Source of the DNA: Heliocidaris erythrogramma
Lineage: Eukaryota > Echinodermata > Echinoidea > Camarodonta > Echinometridae
Reading direction: 5' to 3'
Assembly (NCBI GenBank): GCA_025617745.1
Contig: CM046864.1
Location: forward strand, 27,590,199 to 27,654,198
DNA: 64,000 nt
The translations under genes were made by a program, and so were the position numbers. Under the pieces are notes generated by a model, which was not told the origin of the DNA, did not search any database, and saw nothing but the letters and a program-made list of their open reading frames with translations. This document shows, one piece after another, positions 44,904 to 56,000 of the stretch (positions within the stretch are counted from its first letter, which is position 1; the number at the start of each line of letters is the position of its first letter).

Positions 44904-45339
44904 AACGAAGCGACCAAGCTGGGTGTGAGAGGGGGGGGGGGGGGTAATCCCCCTGCCACACCAGGGACTTTTTTGAAAATCTGTCTATAAGACTTGCATT
45001 TTAGAGCATCCCAAATTTTTTTTTTTAATGAAAAGAAGGAATGCACGGATCTACGCCAATGGACGGAACCCCTCAATTGAGAATACCAATTCGAACGAAC
45101 AAAATTTCTTCAATATTTTCGCATTGAAATTATGGCATTTATTTCCTTACTTCTAATCATTAAAGAATGTGATGCTATTTCAAGATCAAACGTAATTATT
45201 AGTTTTAAGTTATGAAGTTAATGTATCACAATTGTTATTCATTTTATCCAAAAATATTGAGAGGGGGGATAATACAGGCCATCCCCCCCCCCACCTCAAT
45301 TTTTTTTTTTTATATATACCCCCATGCCACTTTTTTACT

Positions 45340-45650
45340 ATTGTAAATAGCGACTCTCTTCTTTATGAATAGCAACCCTCTTCTACTATTATGAATAGCG
45401 ACCCTTTTCTTTGATTGTGAATAGCGACCCTCTTCGATTATGAATAGCAACATAGCGACCCTCTCCTTGAATTATGAATAGCGACCCTCTTCTCAGATTA
45501 TGAATAGTGACCCTCTTCTATTATAAACACTTTTCGATTATGAAAAGTGACCTCCTTTTCGCTTTATGAATAGCGATCCTTCAGGTACGGGAAATTACAC
45601 GTTATGAATAGCGGTCCTTAAGAACCACTGGTCCTAATGAATGGCGGTTA
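45340..45650. repeat. Minisatellite of TATGAATAGCGACCCTCTTC units
   Basis: About ten diverged units of 25-32 bp share ATGAATAGCGACCCTCTTC. The last units change to ATGAATAGCGGTCCTT, as in the array at 30775-30990. Confidence 0.8.
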
Positions 45651-45869
45651 CCCCTGTATGATATATGTTTATGAAGAGAATATTGATGTAAATCAATATT
45701 TAATTATAAAATTCATTTCAATTCAGTTCAATTCATGGACAAAAAAACTAAAAGTTTAACGACTATCTCTGCTTTAGCCACCACTCTATGTCATGACCCT
45801 TTTCAATTTCATTTAGGTGTGCCTTAGCTTGTAGCAGCTAGGGGGCACTACTTTTTTTCCGCAGGTTTG

Positions 45870-46370
45870 TATTTCCGAAGGTTTCCCATATCAGGGGGGT
45901 TCATAAGTCCGAACATCTGTTGCATTACTCTGAAGGTTCATAATTCCTAAGATTGGTTATTCCGAAGGTTCGTTTATCTAAAGGCTCATAATTCCGAAAA
46001 TGAAATAGGGTTTGTAATTCTGAAATTGAAATAATAATAGTAATAATACACCGTTTATAAAGTTCATAATAAGCATTCACTTCTCTATGGGCTGAAATAT
46101 ACAGTGTAGGGTTCACTATTCGGGATGTTCTAATTTTAAAAAAATGACGTAAGGTTTTACATGTATTACATATTCGGAATTATGAACCCTTATTTCATAT
46201 TTGGAATTACGACCCCGTTTCATTTTCAGAATTACGAATGCAATTTTGGAATTATAAATGATGAATCCCATTTCATTTTTGGAATTATATACCTTGGGAG
46301 TAACAAACCTTTGGAGTAAACAAACATTTGGAGTAACAAACCTTCAAAATTATGAATCCACGTAAAAACA
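45870..46370. repeat. Palindromic array of GGTTCATAATTCCGAA words
   Basis: The left half repeats AAGGTTCATAATTCCGAA-like words. The right half repeats the inverse, TTCGGAATTATGAACC and GGAATTACGAACC-like words, around an AT-rich centre near 46030-46130. The whole behaves as a large imperfect inverted repeat made of short tandem words. Confidence 0.7.
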
Positions 46371-48253
46371 ACATGTAATCCTTGTAATACTTTCTGCATT
46401 ATGAACGGTACGGTACATCAACCCTGTGAAAGAAATTATTGCAGAAAGAAAACCAAGAAGAAATAAAAGAACTACAATAGACAGGTACATGTATAATGAA
46501 AATCATAGTCCGCAATCTTTTTTAATATCAAAATCTTGCTTGTTACCAAAAGATATCTCTTGTTACATGGAAGTCGTCAGATTTTATAAGCTCATTTGTT
46601 CACATGTATTCCTGAAGTGTTATTGGTAATGTAGACAAATACACTGTAACTTAATAACTACAAATACAGTTATAAATACACACATGTATATTGCATACTT
46701 TCAATAAATCCTACTCTGTGCAATAACAGCATATTTCAAGACAATAAATATTACATTATTAAAAATTCAACATTCAATTTGTGCAGCTAATGGTGAAAGC
46801 ATAATGATGTGCGCTACGTCAGCATATCATTACAACTTGGCATGATTGTTGCAAATAATCATTGCACATATTCAAGAGTGTAGAAAAAATGTCCAGGTAA
46901 ATGCACATATGGAATAACTGAAAACATAATAGCCCACAACATTTTACATTTGTCAAATTACCAAAATAAAATCCTCTACTAGTATCACATTTTAAAAATG
47001 TACTATATCCTACATTGCCACTTACAAAAAATATATATCTTACAGTTTCATAAATATGTTTTGTCAAGCCATATACATGTACCATAACACAAGGTTCAAT
47101 TTAAATAAAGTTCCTTTGAAAAAATAACACACACATCAGCCTTACTGTCAAAATACAGGTTTTGGCATAAATTCACTTTTTGGTATGTGCGAAAACACAA
47201 AATATCTGAACAATTCACAAGCTCTGAAGCTTACTGAGAAGAAATACGCTGCTGCCATCCCCCAACATCCCCCAGACATCGTCTCTGGATGCCTCTGATA
47301 GTGGGGGATTACTATTGTGCACCTTCTGATTAAGTAGTGGAGTACGTGTACAATGAACAGAGTCTCGGTGAGTGCAGGGTAGACCTACCCTAGAGCTTCA
47401 GAGCTTGTTATAGACTAGTATCGATTATAACATTGCAAGCCCTGGCACTGGGAATGAGAATGAATTCATAAATAGATAGGTGGAATACAGTGCAATGAAT
47501 AATTTCAAGGTGCTGTACAGGCCCTGTGTTAGGATGCTTAAAGCACTATACTCAGCTATTAAACAAATTGCAAACTACTAAACTTGGCAAGTTATTACTA
47601 CTTACTCGTGTGCAAACTGAATACCAATGAAAAAAAAAACTGCTGGCAATGCATGGCAGTGTCCCATTTAAATTTAGGCAGGATGGCATATTATTGCAAC
47701 TCCCAAAGTTATGAGTATTGCATTCTAATTCATGATTTCGGTGGGGTTTGACCAGCCCTTTGTCATACTGTCCTATAGCAGTATAAAAAGTAAATACAAG
47801 TATACATGTACTACACAGAGCTGCATGTGTATTCAGTACATAATTTATAAAGAAGCTTAACTTCTATCTCATAGTACCCATCATCTTCTTTACAATAATT
47901 ATAATACATGATACTAAAATTCTATTTTAAACAAACAAGCAGCCGTGGATAAAATTCCTCATTTTTACAAATACTTCTACATGTATAAATAAAATGCACA
48001 CTACTTTTCTTGCAAGGTACACTTGAAAAAAAAAAATTGAGTAAAATGCTGAAATAATTCCCACAAGTACGACTGTGGAAACGTCCTAAAAATAGTCACA
48101 ACTCTCTTGGATTTGGTACTTACATATAATCTTGAAAACAAAATATACAGGTAATCAAATGAAAGCAAATTAAAAATGAAAGCAAATGGTAGACTTTACA
48201 TTTCTTTGACTTACAAACGTGTATACAAATCTCTTTTCTCCCACAATGATATC

Positions 48254-48422
48254 AGGGCCCCGTTGCATAAAACTTACCATTAACGGTAACTTTGCCATTA
48301 ATGGTAACTCCCATGGAAACCTAGATTTTGATTGGCTGTGGAGTGACGTTACCATCATGTACTGTAGTTACCACTGATAGCAGAGTTACCATTAAATGAT
48401 AATTTTTAGGCAATGGGGCCCT
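48254..48422. mobile_element. Hairpin MITE, GGGCCC-type relative
   Basis: Begins GGGCCCCGTTGCATAAAAC and ends GGCAATGGGGCCC. The arms contain TTACCATTAACGGTAAC-type palindromes instead of the CCAATCA core. It belongs to the wider GGGCCC..GTTTCATAAAAC group but is a different subfamily. Confidence 0.78.
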
Positions 48423-48499
48423 GGGCACATGCAGAATAATATTTACATACATGTACATGTACATACAGTTCAGAACAAATACATTTGAATACATTTAAC

Positions 48500-48670
48500 C
48501 CTGATCACAGAATTTCAATCCTGCACAAAAGTTTACACATCTCCACTCCATAATACGTACTGTTCTCACGAAGAGTGGCAAATGAAGATTTGTCTTGCAA
48601 AAGGAGGTATGTGCGTGGCTGGAATTTGAACCACAATACATGGATTACAGCACAACATTATAATGCAGAT
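48500..48670 (-). mobile_element. Decayed tRNA-headed SINE
   Basis: GAGTGGCAAATGAAGATT and GTGGCTGGAATTTGAACC correspond to the central domain and B box of the 12470-12838 SINE. The head is badly diverged. Confidence 0.55.
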
Positions 48671-49319
48671 CAGTACACCCCCACCCCCCCACCCCCCCCC
48701 CCCCCCCCCGGAAAAAAAAAATAAAATAATGCTGAGAGACCAATAACCACCTAAAACTATTTCAGCTGTTGAATAAATACCAGTATGCCATCACTCCAGA
48801 TGAGAAAAGCACCATGAATTTCCCTTCCAAAACAAAATGTTCCCTGGCTAATATCTTTCATAATGGAAACTTGGAAAGATTAATACCTGAAAAAGAAAAT
48901 TCTGAAAAACACAAGTTTCTATATACTCTATACTTTACAATACTATATACTATGCTATACTATATACTAAATAACATGAAACTTTGTATACAAGACACCT
49001 TTACTGCCTATCCAGGTTCTCAAAGGCTTTGTGCTACAAAATAGTTACAGGTTTCAGTAGATCTACTACCCATACATAGATCAATGAGTACGACCCCCAA
49101 GGCCAGATTTTTTTTTTTGTGCCGTGAAAGTTTTTTTTATCGTGGATTACCTCATATAATTACTAATCTACACTTTCCATGGAAAAATACTTGATAGAAA
49201 AGTGAGGCAACGAACAAGAATGCCAGTTACATGTACACAGCTGGCGTTCATCATGACCAAACGGGATAGACACTTCAGGAAACTGGATGCTACGCCACTA
49301 CGATACTCGTGTTAGTGGT

Positions 49320-52300
49320 TTATAGGCACTCTTTGATCTGCACCTGAAAGTACAGAATATTTACTGCGCAATATAAAATCACTATCCTGTTATTATCAAT
49401 CAGAAGGCACATACATATGTCCATTAATTAATACCAGAGTAACTCACAGTCAGCCCTCTTCAAAATTTACTGTAGACGACATGGATTTTCTAAGTTCTAA
49501 GCAAATCAAAACTGAAAATGGACGTTTAATAATGCCGAGATGAATAACTGCCCAGCACTTCTAAATGATTATAGAAGGGCAACATTTAGTCCCGTCCTAC
49601 ATGTAGCAATGTTTGTGTATTCCGAATACAATGAATACAAATTGTTTTGTGGAAATTACATGATAAATGCACAAAATGATCTACAAACTAAATCTACATT
49701 CACACATACATGTATAATGCCAATGGGGAAATCACCATATTTAGTTGATTTCAATAAAAACAGAAAAGTGAGAGAATGAAATTCATAACTTTCTCATTTC
49801 TTATCAGAATGCGTTCAAACTTTCACTGATCGGTTTCTTTAATTTTTCTGCTTCTTTTAAAACCAACTTGATATCAGGGTGGAGCTTCTCCTTCAATTAT
49901 TGTTTAACTTCAAGAAAGTACACACTTTTTTTTAAAAGTACAAACATAGATTGGTCATCTATAGAGATGGTAATGAATAATTTTGTGGAATAAAAAAAAT
50001 TCTTGAGTGATTGACCCCAAAATTTAGAGCGCATTCCAATATTAAAGCTATATGCTCGTTTCTTTATTACCATGAAGCAAACCAGAAGCTTCTGCAGAGT
50101 TCTCTAGCACACAATTTTGAGTTGGAGAGCCATGGGAGTCAGGGGTCTCTCTTACTCCATTGGTCTGTAATAATAAAGAGACAATACATACAATATATGA
50201 CAATATATTACAATATATTACATTCTAAAAACAAATAAGAAAACAACTCAACATGAAAATGAAGAAGCTTAATGGGAGGAATGGTTTTAATTTGTAAACA
50301 AATTTTTAGGCTTTTACTCCCAGTGTTATAGATCGTGTGCTCAATCTGTAATGAAAATCACAAGTCAGATCGAGCAGACGATCTATAACACTGGGAGTAA
50401 AAGCCAAAAATTTTTTTACAAATTAAAACAATTCCTCCCATTAAGCTTCTTCATTTACTAACAAGTGTCTACGGCGGACCGTTGGATATTAATGAGTCAG
50501 AAAGAAGAGGATCTTGGGTATTTGATTCCAGTTCATCGTGACTTGGCCGTGAACCAGAATAGTCTGGTGGTTAAGTCGCTGCCCGGCAAGCAGTAGATGA
50601 CAGGTTCGAATCCCGCTGGTTCCAATTTTTTCTGACTTGTGATTTTCATTACAGACCAAGCATACGATCTATAACACTGGGAGTAAAAGCCTAAAAATTT
50701 GTTTACAAATTAAAACTCAACATGAAGTTTTGATGACTCTCAAAATGGCAGGTGAGGGAGGTGGCGAGGGGGTAGGGGGTAGGGGGGAGGGCACTGTGCA
50801 AAAGCACATGTGCAGTGTTGGCAATACAGGATACACATGACACATAAACAGGGTGACTTGCACAGGAATGTTATTTTTCAAATTCATTTCGCAAGTAGCT
50901 ACATGTATATGTACCAGCGTACATCTCATGTGCGCTCATACTGATTTGTTCTAAGAGGACCAGCTGAGATTTTTTGGAGGGAAGAGGTAGGTTGGATGGG
51001 GCAGAGACCCAATTTTCACATTCATATTGTGCTGGAGATAATGCAATCAGCTGTTCTAAGAATATTCTTTTTAGGAGTACTGTAAATTCATGACAGAAAT
51101 CATGAAGTCTGTGAACATGGGATAAAATTCATGCCAAGACAAAATTTGTTATTAAAGCTGGGCTCAACTTCGTAATCCTAAATTAATGTGCATGGGTCTG
51201 ATCATGGGGACACTTTGTGCTTCGTAACTTCATCCCATGATTACTGAATTCTAGTTTGTTTACAGGATTAGGCAATCGTATTTTGGGAGAGTGAATAGTA
51301 TGAGAAAGCTTTAATACCAAACCAAAAGTACACAAGCTATGATATTTCTGTCCCTAAATTTTTTGCAAAATTTATAGAGTGAAAACAAAATAATTCCTTA
51401 TTTTTCGTGTCAGGTGTTAGGAACTTAAACATGGCTCTTACTTTCGCTAGACAGTTCGTACTAGGAAGAATTTAATTGGGCGGAAATAAAAAGTGCATGT
51501 GATAGCCAAGTTTAACGGTTTGGGTTTGGACTTTTGTCTCCCCAAGCGGCCGCTTGTTTGAGCGCCATATTATTTCGTGTCAGCATGCTATGAATGTAAG
51601 ATGAGCACGCAGAGAGATACAGTGTGGTGTCAATGTTATGAACGTAATCATTCACAAGAATAGTAATCTTGATGCAATTGTATGACTTCAAGAGTGATTG
51701 GAAGATCTCTGTTAAAGATTTAAATGTCACTAGATTTTGTCAGATTTCTTTAATGCATATCCTTTTTTTCACTTTTCACTTTTCACTACGTTTATAACCC
51801 TGACACACAAAATATCGCATTAGCATAACATTGGGTAACTGAGTGTACCTTTACTGATTAAAATGTTTTTAATACCAGTATAACATTCAAGATATTGTTA
51901 CTTGCTTATCAATGCTTTCATAACCTAGCCCCATCATATCTAACTGAATTACTTAACTTATACAAACCTGAAAGAAATTTACGTTCTAGTAAGCAACACT
52001 TTTTTGTTGTGCCAACAAAAACAAAACAAAAACTTATGGTGAGCGTAGTTTTGCCTATGCTGCCCCATTTCTATGGAATGCTCTTCCAGCTTCCCTTAGG
52101 TCTATTAATTCATTAGAACACTTTAAATCTGCCCTGAAGACATATCTTTTTAAAGCTTCTTGTTAATCCCTGAACCATGTACAGTGACTCTCTATCTATC
52201 ATTTCTTACTCTCTAAGCGCATAGAGACATGCCCCGCAAAGTGTTATGCGCTATATAAGAATTGTTAATTATTATTATTATTAATCAAAGGCCTTCCTGG

Positions 52301-52980
52301 CGGTATTGCATTATTCTCTTTCTGCCAAGACAGCTTTTGAAGTTATTTGTTCCATGGTTTGGGACGAGGAAGAAACATTGTCTGGTAGAGCAACAAATCT
52401 TACGTTCATAACTCAATGTCAGTTTTGGGTTTTGCTGTATCATAACTGTGTTTGCAACATTAATGCCTCTTTGTTCACATAAATTGAAGGCCTACATAGA
52501 GTGTTTTGGATTATCCTCTTTCGGTTGACAGCTTTGGAAGTAATTTGGTCCTAGGTTTGGAATTTGGAAGAATTTTTTGATTGGTAGAGAGTGAAATCTC
52601 ACATTCATGACTCAGTGTCAGTATTAGGTTTCACCACATCCTCACTGCATTTGCATATTTTCAGTAGGGCAGTAATAGCTTATTTTTTAGGTATATCAAC
52701 TTAATAATTCATTTTGTTTTGTACAAGTGAAATTAACCAAGTGATAATTGCATATGCCTGACACCGAGTTATGAATGTAAGATTTTTGGAAAGGTGAATT
52801 TTGGTGACTTCTTGCCAATTATTGATGAAAGCTGGAGGTTCAGCACTTCAGGTGTCTGTACTGCAATGTTTGAACATCAACTTCATAACACTTTCCCTGT
52901 CTCTCAGTGAGTTTGAAAATTTACCTCATTTGTAATACCCTAGATCCGAGCCATGCATAAATACATTATGCCAACATGCG

Positions 52981-53028
<48 letters not shown>

Positions 53029-56000
53029 TGTTTTCACCGGAAAACGAGGACTGTGTGTCAACATTACCCAACCGTGGACTTGTTCATAATTAATTATTAT
53101 TAATAATAATTATTAAGACTAAAATAAATCCTGTTCAATTGTAACATGCTTTCCGGGCGTGCCCGTCTTTTGGATGAGTGCGTAAGCTAAAAAAAAATTT
53201 AAAAAATAAAAAATATTATACCCACGAAAAAGTTATCAACCACCGAAATGTGGACTCTGCTCAGAAATGCTTGAAAGTTCAACAGCGTAGTTAGAAGCTA
53301 AAAATAAAGCCAACAAACTGTAAATCAAAATGAGGACGGTCCTCGGTCTCGTGTGTGTCCACGGTTCGAAGATGTGTTTTCATAAAATTGCCCGCGGTTG
53401 CCGGTGAACACCAACGCACACACGCATGTCAGTATTGGTACCAGTATGCATCCCTCTAACATCATTTACTGTGAAATAACTCACCTGTGAATGCATCGTC
53501 TCAAATTGCTGCATTTCTAGTACATCACTAGTATTGCTGTTGGTTCTGAAAAGAAAGCCATGCACTGGTTAATAACATCAGCATACAATTTGGCAAACAT
53601 TTAAGTGACAACGATGCAGAATAGTACTGCTGTGATGTCAGAAAGTTTTATACAATCATCTCTCCCCTCCCCACACGGTTAAAAGCTAAACATGTCTTGA
53701 AAACATTTGACCAAGTTATCTATTCTTTCTAATGCACAAACTACATGTAACCGCAGTTCAAACATTTTCAAAAGAAACCATACAAAATGTGGATATTTCA
53801 TACAAGCAAACATCTTGCAATTTACAACATACACTGATGAACGGTAACCAAGTTTATACCTGTGAATTTTGTGATTGTACCTCAAATCCATAGAAAGTTA
53901 TTGTGATTAAAGTGCTTGTAGAAAGTTCGACCTTTTGACCTTTGACCTTGGTCAGATTCAACTCATTTTCTAACTTGACCTGTGACTCTAAGAGATGTAC
54001 CTGTATATCCAATTTGAAGTTTGAATTAAAAATTCATTCTACAATCTTGAAAACAGACATAACTGACAGCTCTTTCCACATGAGCTAATACCATTTGCTA
54101 ACCCAAGGTAAACCAATTTATTCACTAAGTACTTCATATCTGATCTTCTATCTTACTCATCTTCTTACCCAACAACTCCTGTGGCTCCTATTTCTCTTGG
54201 TGGCCTTTCTGTAAGTATAAAATTTTTAAACGGTGACAATTAATCATATGCTTCTTGATCAGCAATGTATGCTTTTAGCTGCACTTATGCGTCCGGCTGC
54301 ATTTTTAAAATTAGCTCAGCTGGCTGCAGCCAGCGGCATGCTGAAAGTATGCGCCGGCCGCGGCCTCCCGGATGGAAGCCAAGCCTCAGAAAAAGCCAGA
54401 AAACATTAGCTCAGCCGGCTGCTGCCGGCCGCAGCCTCCCGAATGGAAGTCGAGCGTCATAAAATATTGTCTCGATTAGGTCGTCCGGCCGCGGCGGTCT
54501 AAACGAAACAGTCACCCGCGGCCTGCTGCATCGCTAAACCTGGTCAGACGATACATTATACATCATACATTATTCTTTCCAGCATAGACTATAATTGTAA
54601 TGGGCTTCTTTCCTCTATACCATCTCTCAATAACCAGGCTCCAGGGTACATATCTGAATGCTTAATCCAAGGGATTCATAGCAGCATTTTATTGACTAAA
54701 AGGGTTCAAGTAATGTTTTTTAACTATCCATCCTTTTTCTCGTGCAAAAATCAGACTTGAAAAAGATATGAAATATCAAGAAAAAATGAGACATCTTTTC
54801 ACGTGTTATACCTATGGCGAACATATTTTTCCGAGTCTGTTTTTAACACAGCAATTTACGCCTCCAAAATGTGCTACGGAAGTAGGTGAGAGTAATCTGT
54901 CTTGATACTATAATAGCCTTTGGCTCAGTACGCTGCAACTTCAAGAATCTCCGTCCGGCTGCAGCCAGCAGCAACTTCTCGCATTTCCGTCCGGCTGCAG
55001 CTGGCTGAGCAAATTTAGGAGTACATTGGCAGGCTGGGGGAGGACGGGCCAATTAAGATTCTGGGTTCAAGCTCAGAGCCCAAGCTGGCCTCAGCTGGCT
55101 GGGCTAATTAATGTAAATTAATTGCCCCGTCCAGCTTCAGCTGGCTTTGCAGCCCCAGTCAGCCTTTGCATGAGGCTGCAGCCAGCTGATAGGCCGATTT
55201 ATGATGCATCGCCTTAGGTATTGAATCTGCAAGGACAATTTAGGGAACAATTTGATTTCTATCACTGCAGTTGGCTAATATGTGACCATCCACCACAAAT
55301 CAACCAATAAGTCGCAATGGGAGTTTAAGAGTAAACAGCTGTAAAGGTAGTTGGGGTGGAAATTTTGATTTTAAGTTTTTTATATTTTCTGAAAGTTCAT
55401 TTATTAATCTACCATCTGACAAAATTTCAGGTTAAAATACCTTGTTGAAATATGTTTTTACTCTCATTCAAAATAACCATGTTTTCCTTGACATTCAAAC
55501 TCTGTGTGTCAACTTGCTGGGATTGTACTTCACATCGCTTTTCTTGTATAGCTTTAAACTATGGACTGTCAGATATTCAAAATGTAAAGAAACAAAGAAA
55601 TATATCTGTTCTGAAGGTATGGAAAGTTTCAAGCCAATCCAATTAGTACTTCATGGTGTATGCTAGGGAGTTTTGACTCAATTTTTTTGTGCGACAAACA
55701 ATAGGACACAAATTAGGCGCTCTTAAATAGTCACTCTTCTTTAGAGCCGTTTTCTCTACTGTTTTGGTCATTAGCCTGTCTGACACATGGGTCTGAGCCA
55801 AAAGTAGTCAACATAAACCCTAAATTTTCAATTTAAGATTTGTGTCTGCCCTGGTATATCACATGAAAGCTGAGAATCTGTAGTTTATGAAAATGTACAT
55901 GTCTCTTCATGATTGCGTTCCGTTTTTTTTTTAAATAACCTTTAAAATGGAAAACAGCGCCCTCATAGCGCGACGGGACGGAATTACTAGAAAAAGCAAT

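Larger units (their letters stand above)
46430..49319 (-). other. Probable 3' UTR and flank of the minus-strand receptor gene
   Basis: Downstream (minus sense) of the stop at 49320 there is about 2.9 kb of AT-rich sequence. It has no other gene, a hairpin MITE (48254-48422), a decayed SINE (48500-48670) and a C run with purine tract (48679-48723). An ATTAAA hexamer on the minus strand at about 46517-46522 could end the transcript. The extent is not determined. Confidence 0.35.

Noticed and set aside
50542-50614. Possible functional tRNA (GGC anticodon)
   Set aside because: The base before the anticodon is C instead of T, the T stem has two mismatches, and the unit lies inside a retroposed composite element.
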